A stretch of 64,000 nucleotides of DNA from Candidatus Hydrogenedens sp. (GTDB taxonomy: Bacteria > Hydrogenedentota > Hydrogenedentia > Hydrogenedentales > JAEUWI01). The notes below the pieces were generated by a model. That model was not told where the DNA came from, did not search any database, and worked only from the letters and a program-made list of their open reading frames with translations. Within the stretch, counting starts at the first letter, position 1; each line of letters opens with the position of its first letter. Position numbers and translations under genes: made by a program. The stretch spans positions 62,001 to 126,000 of the forward strand of contig WGMK01000015.1 in NCBI GenBank assembly GCA_016125095.1. The letters are read 5' to 3'. Below are positions 43,656 through 52,971 of this stretch, one piece after another.

Positions 43656-45539
43656 GTGATTTTTTCCAGCATCCGGTTTCAGCGCGTGGTCCGCGGGTAC
43701 GCCCGCCTTGCCTTGGTTGCGCTTAGTTGTCTCTTCAGCGCGGTGGGGTCCGCCGAGAGCATTCAGGGACTCGCGGAATTGCGCGCGAACGACCTGCGAC
43801 TGAGCACCTATTTCACTTCCGACCGGGCGAATACGCTGGCCGCCGATGAGTCGGCGCGGGCGGAATCGGTCGCGATCCTCCACGACCTCGGCGTGTCAAA
43901 GGTCTACATCGAGGTCTATCGCGGCGGCGTGGAGGTAGGCGAGGAATCGCTGACCGCCTTGCGCGACTACTACCAGGGCGAGGGCTTTCAGACGGCTGGC
44001 GCGATCGCGACCGTGGCAGGCGGCGATTTCGGGGTGGCGGACGACACCGGCAAGTACTGGCTGAACTTCCAGGCGCAGAAGACGCAGGACGACCTTGCCC
44101 GGGTTATCCGCGAGGCCGCGCGCGTGTTCGATACGCTCATCGTCGACGATTTTTTCTGCACCAGCGACGAGAGCGCCGTGTCGAAGCAGGCCAAGGGCGG
44201 CCGCGGCTGGGGCGAATACCGGCGCGCCCTGATGACCGAGGTGGCCCAGAAGTCCGTCATCGGACCGGCCCGCGAGGAAAATCCGGACATCCATCTGATC
44301 CTCAAGTATCCGCAATGGTACGACCGCTTTGAATCCTTCGGCTACGACACCGCGACACTGCCCGGGCTGTTCGACGAGATCTGGGTGGGCACGGAATCCC
44401 GCGGCGCCTATACCCCGCGCTTCGGCTATACGCAGCCCTACGAGGGCTTCGTGAACTACCGCTGGCTGGCGGGCATCGCGGGGGACAAGATTGGCGGGGC
44501 GTGGTTCGACCATGCCGACTGCGACGCGAACGACTTTATCGATCAGGCGTGGCAGAGCGTGCTCGCGGGCGCGAACGAACTGGTGCTGTTCGAATACTCC
44601 GTGCTGCAGCAGGGCCACCCGGGACATGCGTTGCTCAAGCGGGATTTCGAGGCGCTGGCGGATTTGGCGGCGCTCGTGGATGAACACCCGGTGACGGGGA
44701 TACCCGCTTACAAGCCCGTGAACAGCAGCCCCGGCGCCAACATCTACGCGATGGATTTCCTCGGCATGCTCGGCATTCCGCTGGTGCCCACGCATCTCTG
44801 GCCGGCGACGACCAAGGGCACCATCTTTCTGCCGGACCAGGCGCTGGCCGACCCTTCGGCCACAGGACGGGCCATCAGCCATATCGACGGCGGCGGCAGC
44901 ATCGTCATGAGTCTGGGCTTCGTGGCAGCCAATGCCGAATTGGCGGCGAAGGCGGGGCTGGCGGGTCCGGCCGAGGTACACCCGATGAGCACCGGCGTGG
45001 TCATGGCCGGCAGCGAGCCGCGCGCTGTCTCCCCCATGCTGCGGCTGGCAGGGCGCATGACGCCTGGCGAGGCCGAAAGCGTGCTCACTGCGCAGGTCGA
45101 GGGCGAAGACGTTCCTTACCTTACGCTGCTGCGCCGGGGCGAGCAGCACATCTGGGTGATCAACCTGCACACCTTTTCGCAGGAAGACTTCGACAAAAAC
45201 GGCGAAATGCTGCTGTCGCCCGAACCCATCGCGCTGCTCGACCTGGAGCAGGAATGGGTCGACGTCATCCGCTACGCCTTCACGCAGGATCTGCCCGTGC
45301 GCATGTCGGCGCCCGGCCGCGTGACGCTCCAGCCGCTCGGCGACACCGGCTGCTATGTGCAGAATTACCGGCAGGAATCTGCTGACCTGCACCTCATGCT
45401 GTCCAACGGCGACCACGAAGCCACGGTGTATTCCCCCGACGGAAACGGCGGCTTCGATGCCGAAACCATCCGCGGCAAAAAGCTGAAGTTCACCATGCCG
45501 CCACGCTCCAGCGTGTGGGTGAAACGGCTGGGGCGCTAG
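43656..45539 (+). CDS. Secreted putative glycoside hydrolase-like protein (paralogue 1)
   Basis: 627 aa from a GTG, with a signal peptide ending SAVGSA. The fold looks like a TIM barrel: residues about 55-330 hold KVYIEVYRGGVEVGEE, TLIVDDFFCTSDESA, RGWGEYRRALMTEVAQ, ILKYPQWYDRFESFG, and EIWVGTESRGAYTP. The VDDFFC and GTESR segments recall a family of uncharacterised bacterial glycosidase-like proteins with 'DDFFF...C' and 'GTETRDP' motifs. A glutaminase-like and beta domain follow. It is a tandem relative of the next gene, so duplication is likely. Substrate unknown. Confidence 0.65.
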   Translation: MIFSSIRFQRVVRGYARLALVALSCLFSAVGSAESIQGLAELRANDLRLSTYFTSDRANTLAADESARAESVAILHDLGVSKVYIEVYRGGVEVGEESLTALRDYYQGEGFQTAGAIATVAGGDFGVADDTGKYWLNFQAQKTQDDLARVIREAARVFDTLIVDDFFCTSDESAVSKQAKGGRGWGEYRRALMTEVAQKSVIGPAREENPDIHLILKYPQWYDRFESFGYDTATLPGLFDEIWVGTESRGAYTPRFGYTQPYEGFVNYRWLAGIAGDKIGGAWFDHADCDANDFIDQAWQSVLAGANELVLFEYSVLQQGHPGHALLKRDFEALADLAALVDEHPVTGIPAYKPVNSSPGANIYAMDFLGMLGIPLVPTHLWPATTKGTIFLPDQALADPSATGRAISHIDGGGSIVMSLGFVAANAELAAKAGLAGPAEVHPMSTGVVMAGSEPRAVSPMLRLAGRMTPGEAESVLTAQVEGEDVPYLTLLRRGEQHIWVINLHTFSQEDFDKNGEMLLSPEPIALLDLEQEWVDVIRYAFTQDLPVRMSAPGRVTLQPLGDTGCYVQNYRQESADLHLMLSNGDHEATVYSPDGNGGFDAETIRGKKLKFTMPPRSSVWVKRLGR

Positions 45540-45544
45540 GCCGC

Positions 45545-47317
45545 ATGCTGGCCTCCCTGCTCCTCGCGTTCGCCGCGCTTACAGCTCCGGATCCGGAGCC
45601 GCTCAGCGCTTGCACCATCATCCGCGCGGAGACGCTGCCTGAACTGGTGCGCAATGAGGATGCCCGGGCCGATTCGGTCGAATTGCTGCGCGGATTCGGG
45701 ATCTCGCACCTGCTGCTCGAGGCGTTCCGCGCCGATGTCGACCTCAGCGACGACGACCGCGCGCTGTTGCGGGACTACTACCAAGACAACGGCTTCCGCG
45801 TCGGTGCGTTCTTTCTCACGGCGCAGTGGCCGGACTTCGGGGTGGAGGATTCGCGCGGCATCCGTTGGCTAAACTATGAAGAACCTGCATCACGCAAGGC
45901 GGTCGAGAGCGCCGTACGCACGCTCGCGCGGCAGTTCGATGAACTTATGATCGGCGAATACTTCTGCACGGCCGACAATTCGCTGAAGTCCGCCGAATCG
46001 AAGGGCGACCGAAGCTGGGGCGAATACCGCCGGGCGCTGCTGCGTGAAGTGGCGGAAGAGAATATCGCCGGTCCCGCGCGCGAGGAAAACCCCGGTATCC
46101 GGCTGCTGTTCAAGATGCCCCAATGGTACGACCGGCTCGCGGAGTTCGGTTACGACCCCGCCGCGCTCGGCGAGGTGGCGGATGGAATCTCCGCCGGTGC
46201 CGAATCCCGCGGCGCGCGCACCGCCGCCTATGGCTATGTGCCGGCATACGACGGCTATATCAGCGCGCGCTGGGTGGCCGCCCTCGCGGGCGAACGATTC
46301 TCCGGCGCCGTCTGGTTCGACGACAACGACTGCGGCGAACACGAATGGCTCCAGCAATCCTGGAATGCCGTACTGTCCGGCGGCCGGGAGCTTGGACTGT
46401 TCAAATACGAGAGCCTGCTCGAGGGCCACGCGGATCACGATAAGTACAAGGCTGAGATAGACGACTTCCGCGCCCTCGCCGCGCACCTGCGGGAGCATCC
46501 GGTTTCGGGCATTCCGATCTACATGCCCCGCAACAGCGATCCGGACGGCGAGACTTTTGCCGCAGGCATCCTCGGTATGCTGGGTGTACCGCTGGTCCCC
46601 GTGACCGCATGGCCCGAGAGCGACAGGACCATCGTGCTCAGTTCTCACGCGGCGGGCGACCCCGACATCAAGACACGCGTGCAGGACTGGATAGCGAAGG
46701 GCGGCAGCGCGGTGATGACGCACCGCTTTCTGACCCGCGTGCCGCGAAGCGACGAACTCGCGGCACTGGCGGGCGTGCATGTGCCCGACCGCATCAACAT
46801 GCGTGTTGCCGACACGCTGATCACGGATGGCGAGAAGACCTACATCCGGCCAAGCCTTCGAGTATCCGGCGACCTCGAAACGGAGTTTGCCCGGACGGTG
46901 CTGACGGCGGAGGCCTTGGGCGAGCCGCAGGTGTATCTCACCGACTACGCGACGGAACAGGGCGGCCGCATCGCGGTGCTCAACCTGTACACCTACGACG
47001 AATTCGACTTCAATCGCATGTACGCGCCCACCTATATTCCCGCCGAGCCCGCCCTGACCCACGTGAACCGCGCCTGGGCCGATGCCCTCCGCGCCGCCTT
47101 CCTCGCTGCCGAGCCCTACACGCTGTCTGCGCCCGCGGGGGTCACGCTCTTTCCCCTCAGCGGCACGGGGTTCTTCCTGCAGAACCACACCGACACCGCG
47201 GCCGAAATCGCCATGACCTTCGCCGATGGCGCGTACGCGCTGGACGGACAGCAGGGAACCTCCCTCGAATTCACCCTCCCCGCCCACGCGCGCGCCTGGG
47301 TGAAGAAGGCCGAATAA
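45545..47317 (+). CDS. Secreted putative glycoside hydrolase-like protein (paralogue 2)
   Basis: Predicted 590 aa from the ATG at 45545; a GTG at 45515 would overlap the preceding gene's end. The signal peptide is MLASLLLAFAALT. It aligns along its length with paralogue 1: HLLLEAFRADVDLSDDD, RSWGEYRRALLREVAEENIAGPAREENPGI, MPQWYDRLAEFGYDP, AGAESRGARTAAYGY, VWFDDNDCGEHEW. The acidic strand differs (MIGEYFCTAD instead of IVDDFFCTSD), so catalysis may have shifted. It begins five bases after the first gene and is probably co-transcribed. Confidence 0.65.
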   Translation: MLASLLLAFAALTAPDPEPLSACTIIRAETLPELVRNEDARADSVELLRGFGISHLLLEAFRADVDLSDDDRALLRDYYQDNGFRVGAFFLTAQWPDFGVEDSRGIRWLNYEEPASRKAVESAVRTLARQFDELMIGEYFCTADNSLKSAESKGDRSWGEYRRALLREVAEENIAGPAREENPGIRLLFKMPQWYDRLAEFGYDPAALGEVADGISAGAESRGARTAAYGYVPAYDGYISARWVAALAGERFSGAVWFDDNDCGEHEWLQQSWNAVLSGGRELGLFKYESLLEGHADHDKYKAEIDDFRALAAHLREHPVSGIPIYMPRNSDPDGETFAAGILGMLGVPLVPVTAWPESDRTIVLSSHAAGDPDIKTRVQDWIAKGGSAVMTHRFLTRVPRSDELAALAGVHVPDRINMRVADTLITDGEKTYIRPSLRVSGDLETEFARTVLTAEALGEPQVYLTDYATEQGGRIAVLNLYTYDEFDFNRMYAPTYIPAEPALTHVNRAWADALRAAFLAAEPYTLSAPAGVTLFPLSGTGFFLQNHTDTAAEIAMTFADGAYALDGQQGTSLEFTLPAHARAWVKKAE

Positions 47318-47345
47318 CCGCAGCGTGATCCCGCCCGCGCGGGGT

Positions 47346-47354
47346 TGTTACAAT
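47346..47354 (+). promoter_or_regulatory. Possible extended -10 promoter of fprA
   Basis: TGTTACAAT, an extended -10, lies 77 bases before the fprA start, which itself follows AGGAG. The -35 region is weak. Confidence 0.4.
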
Positions 47355-47430
47355 ATCGGCTCCGCGACCGGGCGGCTGTCCGGAACGCCTGAGAACCCGA
47401 ATATTCTCCCCGATTTAGGAGTCGTGCATC

Positions 47431-48810
47431 ATGTCTACCCTGGGAACCGAAGCGCGCCCGCTGCGCGTGGCGATTGTGGGCAGCGGCCCGAGCGGTTTTT
47501 ACGCGGCCCAGCCGCTGCAGAAGCAGGACGGCCTGCATGTGACCATCGACATGTTCGACCGGCTGCCGGCGCCCTTCGGGCTCGTGCGCGGCGGCGTGGC
47601 GCCCGACCACCCCAAGATCCGCAGCGTAACCAAGGTGTACGACAAGATCGCCACCGCGCCGGGCTTCACCTTTTGGGGCAACGTAAAGGTGGGCGAGGAC
47701 GTGAGCATCGAAACGCTCCGCCGCCACTACGACGCCATCATCCTGGCTTACGGCGCCGAAACGGACCGGAAATTGGGCATCCCCGGCGAAGACCTGCCGG
47801 GCAGCCACACGGCGACTTCGTTCGTGGGCTGGTACAACGGCCACCCCGACTACCGCGACCTGGAGTTCGACCTCAGCCAGGAAGCGGTCGCCGTCATCGG
47901 CCTCGGCAATGTGGCCATGGACGTGGCGCGCATTCTGGCGAAGACGCCCGACGAACTGCGCGATACCGACATCGCGCAACATGCGCTCGATGCGCTGGCC
48001 GAGAGCAAGGTGAAGACCATCTACATCATCGGCCGCCGCGGCGCCGCGCAGTCGGCCTTCACCACGGCCGAAATCAAGGAGATGGGCCACCTGACGGACT
48101 GCGAGCCCGTGGTGCTGCAGGAAGAAATCGAGCTCTCCCCCGCCTCGGTGCTGGAGGAAGAGCAGGACAACAACGTGCGCAAGAACATGGAAGTGCTGCG
48201 CGAGCTTGCCGGGCGCACGCTGTCCGATGCCAAATCCCGGCGGATGCACTTCAAGTTCCTGCGCAGCCCGGTGGAACTCAAGGGCGGCGAACGCCTGGAA
48301 TCCATGGTGCTCGAGAAGAACAAGCTCGAGGGCGGCGAGCCGTTTAAGCAGAAGGCGCGCGGCACGGGCGAGACCGAGGAACTCCCGGTCGGCCTCGTGT
48401 TCCGCAGCATCGGCTACCGCGGCCTGGCCATGCCGGGCGTGCCCTTCGACGAGGGCTCCGGCCGCGTGCCGAACGACAAGGGCCGCGTGCTCGAAAACGG
48501 CGCGCCGGTGCCGGGACTTTACACCGCCGGCTGGATCAAGCGCGGTCCGAGCGGCATCATCGGCACGAACAAGCCCGACAGCCTCGAGACGGTGCAGATG
48601 CTGCTGGAAGACCTGCCGAACCTGACGCCCTGCCCCGAGCCGGAGCCGGTGGCCATGCTGGCCGAACTGGCCGGCAAGGGCGTGCGCATCGTGAAATTCG
48701 AGGACTGGCAGAAGATCGACGCGGTAGAAATCGCCAAGGGCGAGGCCAGCGGCAAGCCGCGCGAGCGCTTCACGCGCATCGCCGAAATGCTGCAAGTGCT
48801 GGAGGACTAG
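47431..48810 (+). CDS. Ferredoxin/adrenodoxin-type NADP+ reductase (FprA-like)
   Basis: 459 aa. It transfers electrons between NADPH and a ferredoxin through FAD. The FAD motif VAIVGSGPSGFYAAQPL (near residue 13) is followed by MFDRLPAPFGLVRGGVAPDHPKI, the AIILAYGAETDRKLGIPG block, a second nucleotide motif VAVIGLGNVAMDVARIL, IIGRRGAAQSAFT (NADP 2'-phosphate) and the C-terminal YTAGWIKRGPSGIIGTNKPD. This matches mycobacterial FprA and mitochondrial adrenodoxin reductase. No partner ferredoxin is in the window. It is followed by an AtuA-like gene. Confidence 0.9.
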   Translation: MSTLGTEARPLRVAIVGSGPSGFYAAQPLQKQDGLHVTIDMFDRLPAPFGLVRGGVAPDHPKIRSVTKVYDKIATAPGFTFWGNVKVGEDVSIETLRRHYDAIILAYGAETDRKLGIPGEDLPGSHTATSFVGWYNGHPDYRDLEFDLSQEAVAVIGLGNVAMDVARILAKTPDELRDTDIAQHALDALAESKVKTIYIIGRRGAAQSAFTTAEIKEMGHLTDCEPVVLQEEIELSPASVLEEEQDNNVRKNMEVLRELAGRTLSDAKSRRMHFKFLRSPVELKGGERLESMVLEKNKLEGGEPFKQKARGTGETEELPVGLVFRSIGYRGLAMPGVPFDEGSGRVPNDKGRVLENGAPVPGLYTAGWIKRGPSGIIGTNKPDSLETVQMLLEDLPNLTPCPEPEPVAMLAELAGKGVRIVKFEDWQKIDAVEIAKGEASGKPRERFTRIAEMLQVLED

Positions 48811-48812
48811 GC

Positions 48813-49154
48813 ATGGCGCGTCTCGGCGATATCGCGCACGCGCGCAGCGGCGACAAGGGCACGGGTGCCAACATCGGCATCATCGCCTATAAGCCCGAGG
48901 GCTACGCGTGGCTGGAGCGCAATCTGACGGCCGGGCACGTCGAGGCGTTCTTTGGTTCCATGGAACCCGGCGCGGTGAAGCGCTACGAACTGCCCAACCT
49001 CGGCGCGCTGAATTTCGTGCTGCCCGAAGTGCTCGCCGGCGGCGGCAGCCGTTCGCTCCGCATCGATGCCCAGGGCAAAACCCTTGGCCAGACCGCGCTC
49101 GAAATGACCATCGATATCGACGAAGAGACGCTGGCCGCCGCCCGGAAAGACTGA
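48813..49154 (+). CDS. AtuA C-terminal-domain-like protein
   Basis: 113 aa, beginning two bases after the fprA stop. It matches the small domain found at the end of AtuA-type acyclic terpene utilisation proteins and as a stand-alone protein: AHARSGDKGTGANIGIIAYKPEGY, VKRYELPNLGALNFVLPEVLAGGGSRSLRIDAQGKTLGQ. Usually the partner is a DUF1446 protein or an acyl-CoA enzyme; none is beside it here. Close spacing suggests co-transcription with fprA. Confidence 0.8.
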   Translation: MARLGDIAHARSGDKGTGANIGIIAYKPEGYAWLERNLTAGHVEAFFGSMEPGAVKRYELPNLGALNFVLPEVLAGGGSRSLRIDAQGKTLGQTALEMTIDIDEETLAAARKD

Positions 49155-49225
49155 GGACACGGTCGGAGCTATCGCGTCAAGATGGCTCGCGGGTACGCTC
49201 GCCCTACCATGCCGCCGTTTTATTG

Positions 49226-49328
49226 GCAGCGAAGCTGCTTTGGAGTGCGCAAGACTTGCTTGCGCTTTCGCCGAGGGAGCTTGCTCCCGTCGTCGCGGTA
49301 ACAGGCCGATCCGGAAGCCTGTGCTTCC
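49226..49328. repeat. Palindrome-array repeat, copy C (shorter)
   Basis: GCAGCgaaGCTGC (49226-49238), TTTGGAGT linker, GCGCAAGacttgCTTGCGC (49247-49265), GGGAGCttGCTCCC (49275-49288), GGAAGCctgtGCTTCC (49313-49328). The hairpins are those of copies A and B with some arms swapped in position. It lies between convergent genes; the last hairpin ends two bases from the DUF1080 stop. Confidence 0.8.
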
Positions 49329-49329
49329 T

Positions 49330-50109
49330 TCAGTCCTCGAGCGGCATCAGTTCGATCTTGCGAAACTGCACGGGGTGGCTTTCCGACTGAATCGAAATGG
49401 TGCCTTCGGAGAGCATCGGATCGCCGTCCTTGATGAAGGTCTTGCCGTCGCCATCGCGGTCGTCCAGCTGCGGCTTCTGATATTCCATCACCGTCTTGCC
49501 GTTCACCGCATGACGGATGTAATCGTTGCCATGCACCTCCACCTCGACGGTGACCCACTGGTCGCCCGCGTAGGTGTCGGAATCAGAATTGATGCAGTGC
49601 TGGCGCTTGAGCTTGCCGTCCATTTCGATGTGCGTGCCGGGGCTGCACATGTTCGCGGTCGTGCGGTCGTGTTCACCGTCGCCGCCAAGCAATTGCACCT
49701 CGACCGACACCGGGAATTCCTGGTTTTGCCGCATGGTCTTCGGGTCTTGCCCGTGCACCATGATGCCGCTGTTGCGGTAGGCCCAGTCCGCGCCGCCCGC
49801 GCATTGGTCGCCCACGAAGCGGTACTCGACGCGGATCTTGTACTTCGAGTAGCTGTCCTTCCAGAACAGGTGGCCGAACTGGCCGTCGAAGTCGCCGTAC
49901 TCGTCGTAGGACACCGTCAGCAGCCCATCCTCCACGCGGAAAGTGTGCAGCTTGTCTTCGCCATACTCCTGGCCGCGGATTTTCGGCGTCCACCCTTCGA
50001 GGTCCTTGCCGTTGAAGAGCTGAATCCATTCACCATCCTCGGCGAACACGACCGGGGCGCAGCAGACCAGGGCAGCCAGTAAAAGGCGGCGGAAAGAAGT
50101 ATGACGCAT
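49330..50109 (-). CDS. Secreted DUF1080 (3-keto-disaccharide hydrolase-type) protein
   Basis: Predicted 259 aa from the ATG at 50109, with GGAG seven bases ahead. Signal peptide ends VVFA. The DUF1080 pattern is seen: WIQLFNGKDLEGWTPKIRG, GLLTVSYDEYGDFDGQFGHLFW, YKIRVEYRFVGDQ, NSGIMVHGQDP, VSVEVQLLGG and WVTVEVEVHGNDYIRHAVNGKTV. The family fold is a concanavalin-like jelly roll, and some members hydrolyse 3-keto-glycosides. Highly expanded in planctomycetes. Its substrate is unknown. Confidence 0.88.
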   Translation of the reverse strand: MRHTSFRRLLLAALVCCAPVVFAEDGEWIQLFNGKDLEGWTPKIRGQEYGEDKLHTFRVEDGLLTVSYDEYGDFDGQFGHLFWKDSYSKYKIRVEYRFVGDQCAGGADWAYRNSGIMVHGQDPKTMRQNQEFPVSVEVQLLGGDGEHDRTTANMCSPGTHIEMDGKLKRQHCINSDSDTYAGDQWVTVEVEVHGNDYIRHAVNGKTVMEYQKPQLDDRDGDGKTFIKDGDPMLSEGTISIQSESHPVQFRKIELMPLED

Positions 50110-50189
50110 GGGAACACTCCAAGTGATGTCGAGGCACATAATGCACAACCCGGCCTTAGCTTCTACTCCAGCGGGCATGCGCGAATCAA

Positions 50190-51437
50190 TTATTCCCCGG
50201 CTGCGGCGTCGGACGCCTCGCCGCACACGAGGCGGCCGTGGATGTCTTGAAAAAAGGCGTTGCTGAACCAGTAGCCGTTGTGCGCCGCGAGAAACTTGTC
50301 GTATTCCGCAGGAATATCTTCGATTTCCACGTCGTCGTCGGTGCAGTAAAAGAGCAGGTAGCTGCTCACCGGGTCGAGCTTGTGGTAGTAGTTAATCCAG
50401 CGAAGGCCCGCCAGCAGGCGCGCATCGCTGACGTAGTTCGCGACGCCGGGCTTCGGCGCCTTCACGGGAATCGCGAGACGCAGGTTGTACAGCTGGTCGA
50501 CGAACTGCGCGCGGATCTTGCGCTCGCTGTCTGTGGTGTTTTCCTGATCGCGGAAGTACATGTAGATCTTGTCGAGCGGCGAGCCGAAGGTGGCGAAGCC
50601 GGTGAGCTTGCGCAGCGGATTGTGCCCGTGCGGACCTTCAAGCCGCGACTTGGTCTCGAAGAGCTGGAGGCGGCTGATGGCGTCGTAGGCCACCACGCTA
50701 CCGAGCGAGTGCGCCGCCACGACGACCGATTCGTTATAGTCGCGCCCGGTATCGTCCTGGCCGAGCAGGTTCTTGAGCCGCTCGACGCAGCCCCCGAGAA
50801 TCTGCTGCCGTACCGCGAAGTGCTCCTGCTTGATGTCGGTGGCCGTATATACCGCGACGTCTGCGGCGTACTCGGCGATCCACACGCCGGCGAGCTTCTC
50901 GAACACGCTCCACGCGCGCCGACCCGACACGGTATCGCGAGTGAACCAGGACGCCAGCCAGTAGGCCGGGCGAATGAAAAACCGCCACCGGGCCAGACTA
51001 ACGGCGAGCGCGTCGAGATTCTTGATGATGTCCTTGCGCTGTTGCGCATCGCGCACTGCAAGCGCGTCGTGATTCTCGCGCGCGAATTTTACGGCGCGAT
51101 CGAACACGCCATAGAACCAGTTGAACACATCGACCGGGGTCATCATGCGCTGCGTCTGGTGCGCCCAGTAGTATTCGTGGAAATCGATCCGGTCCGGCGG
51201 CACATCGGGCGACTCGCAATCGGCGGGCCGGATACGGAGATAGCTCTCCAGCCAGGGTTCGCGGAAGGCGGGCGTGCGGCGCGAGACGCGATGCTCCAGC
51301 ACGATGTCCTTGGCGTTGAATTGCCACTCGTTCGCCTTCAGATACCCCGCCGCGAATTGCTCGAGTGTCTGGAACGGCGCCTGTTGCCCGATGCCATGAA
51401 TGACTAGAATGGCCTTGCGGCCCTTGGGAAAACCCAT
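50190..51437 (-). CDS. Alpha/beta-hydrolase-fold protein, lipase-like
   Basis: Predicted 415 aa from the ATG at 51437 (AGGGGG five bases upstream); an earlier ATG at 51464 has a weaker site. No signal peptide. The N-terminal AILVIHGIGQQAPFQTLEQF gives the oxyanion-type HGIG. The nucleophile elbow is VVVAAHSLGSVVAYDAI (Ser), and FATFGSPLDKIYMYF follows, a common lipase feature. His may be in YYHKLDP. Such HGIG proteins are predicted cytosolic lipases or esterases; no substrate known. Confidence 0.7.
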   Translation of the reverse strand: MGFPKGRKAILVIHGIGQQAPFQTLEQFAAGYLKANEWQFNAKDIVLEHRVSRRTPAFREPWLESYLRIRPADCESPDVPPDRIDFHEYYWAHQTQRMMTPVDVFNWFYGVFDRAVKFARENHDALAVRDAQQRKDIIKNLDALAVSLARWRFFIRPAYWLASWFTRDTVSGRRAWSVFEKLAGVWIAEYAADVAVYTATDIKQEHFAVRQQILGGCVERLKNLLGQDDTGRDYNESVVVAAHSLGSVVAYDAISRLQLFETKSRLEGPHGHNPLRKLTGFATFGSPLDKIYMYFRDQENTTDSERKIRAQFVDQLYNLRLAIPVKAPKPGVANYVSDARLLAGLRWINYYHKLDPVSSYLLFYCTDDDVEIEDIPAEYDKFLAAHNGYWFSNAFFQDIHGRLVCGEASDAAAGE

Positions 51438-51472
51438 GCCTGCCCCCTTCTTTGATTTGATCATTGTCCGAC

Positions 51473-51486
51473 GCGGCTACGCCGCC
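51473..51486. repeat. Single hairpin identical to the end of repeat copy B
   Basis: GCGGCtacGCCGCC: read on the minus strand it equals GGCGGCGTAGCCGC at 9562-9575. It lies just upstream of the hydrolase gene, so this family also occurs as lone units. Fourteen bases could match by chance in GC-rich DNA. Confidence 0.35.
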
Positions 51487-51536
51487 TACCTAAACACGGT
51501 CATAGCATGAATTCACCTGACTGTCAATACCTCCGC

Positions 51537-51566
51537 TTGGACCCGCCGCCGCGCAATCAGTACACT
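51537..51566 (+). promoter_or_regulatory. Probable sigma-70 promoter of the sulfatase-like gene
   Basis: TTGGAC (51537-51542), an 18-base spacer, TACACT (51561-51566), about 38 bases before the start codon. Confidence 0.45.
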
Positions 51567-51604
51567 TTGGGGTCCGGGCCGAGGGAGGTACAGGAGCCGT
51601 ACTC

Positions 51605-52969
51605 ATGCGCGCATTGCGATACCTATTTCTGACAGCACTGGCGATGACGTGCGCGGGCTGCGGCGTGGGTGGTCCGGCCGAACCGCCCCTGCCGAATGTG
51701 CTGCTGATTTCCCTCGACACCACACGCGCGGATCGCCTCGGTTGCTACGGCTACGAGCGCAACACTTCGCCGAATATCGATAAGCTGGCAGCTCAGTCCA
51801 CGCGCTATACGCGGGCGTACACGACGGCGCCCTGGACGCTGCCGACACACACCTCGATCTTCACGGGCCGGTTCCCGACCGAGCACGGCATGCGCCACTA
51901 CAAGACCGAAGACGGCACCGTGGCCTATCCCAAGGTGCCCGAAGACCTGCCCACGCTCGGCGTGATGTTCCGGGAACTCGGCTACGACACGGCGGCCTAC
52001 GTCACCAACCAGGCCTTCCTGAACCCTGAGTTCGGCATTCTGCGCGGATTCGAGTATACGCGCTGCAACTGGATGCCGGGCGAGCAGATTGTGAACCTCG
52101 CCAAGCGCTGGCTGGCCCGCGAACGCGACCGGCCGTTCATGCTGTTCATGAACTTCATGGACGCCCACTATCCTTATAACGTGACGCCGGTGGAGGGTTT
52201 GCTGCCGGAACCGCCCGACCAGAACGTGGACCTGCTCGGGGACCTGACCAACCAGGTCATGGGCACCAGCGACCCCATCGACGAGGTGCTGCGAAATAAA
52301 GTGATCGACCAGTACGACACGGGGCTCGCCAACCAGGACCGCGCCCTGGGACGGATATTCGATTACCTGCGCGAATCGGGCCAGTTCGACAACACGTTGA
52401 TCATCGTCACCTCCGACCACGGGGAACTATTCGGCGAATTCCGGCTGGTAGCGCACGACAAGGCGCTCTATGAGCCCTTGATGAAGGCGGTGATGCTGGT
52501 GTGCGAGCCCGGCCAGACCGACGGCGGCGTGAGCGAAACCCTGCTTTCCTCGGTCGATATCCCGGCCATCATTCTGGACCAGCTGCCCGAGGCGCTGGCG
52601 GCCCCCTATCGGGAGCGATTCCCCTATGCTCCGGGCAACCACCCGATTACCGGCGAGTGGAATTCGACTGTGGAGCACGACCTGCGCAACCCCGTCTGGG
52701 GGGCGCGGTTCAATGGCTCGGCCAACATGTGGATTGAATGGCCATGGAAACTCATCTATGCGCCCGGCGATCTCTATGAGCTGTACCATCTTGAGGAAGA
52801 CCCCGGCGAATTGCAGAACCGGTACGAAGACGAGCAAGAGCGGGCGCACACGATGGCCGCAGCGATGAAGGCGTGGCGCGAGCCGAGGCTGCGCGACCTT
52901 TCCGACGTGGCGATGCCCTCCCTCTCTCCCGAAGACCGCGACGCCATGCAGGCGCTGGGATACCTGTAG
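51605..52969 (+). CDS. Sulfatase-superfamily lipoprotein with Thr at the nucleophile site
   Basis: 454 aa. The signal ends in a Cys-rich lipobox-like CAGC, so it is probably a lipoprotein. The alkaline-phosphatase-like core shows VLLISLDTTRADRLGCYGY (metal Asp38), and LIIVTSDHGELFGE (metal Asp-His). The catalytic loop aligned to CxPxR reads TLPTH (residues 78-82): no Cys or Ser for formylglycine, but Thr as in phosphotransferases or phosphodiesterases of the same superfamily. A true sulfatase activity is therefore doubtful. It is followed two bases later by a GT-C membrane protein. Confidence 0.8.
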   Translation: MRALRYLFLTALAMTCAGCGVGGPAEPPLPNVLLISLDTTRADRLGCYGYERNTSPNIDKLAAQSTRYTRAYTTAPWTLPTHTSIFTGRFPTEHGMRHYKTEDGTVAYPKVPEDLPTLGVMFRELGYDTAAYVTNQAFLNPEFGILRGFEYTRCNWMPGEQIVNLAKRWLARERDRPFMLFMNFMDAHYPYNVTPVEGLLPEPPDQNVDLLGDLTNQVMGTSDPIDEVLRNKVIDQYDTGLANQDRALGRIFDYLRESGQFDNTLIIVTSDHGELFGEFRLVAHDKALYEPLMKAVMLVCEPGQTDGGVSETLLSSVDIPAIILDQLPEALAAPYRERFPYAPGNHPITGEWNSTVEHDLRNPVWGARFNGSANMWIEWPWKLIYAPGDLYELYHLEEDPGELQNRYEDEQERAHTMAAAMKAWREPRLRDLSDVAMPSLSPEDRDAMQALGYL

Positions 52970-52971
52970 CC

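Noticed and set aside
51605..52969. Calling this gene a true arylsulfatase
   Set aside because: The CxPxR position reads TLPTH, so the formylglycine precursor residue is missing.
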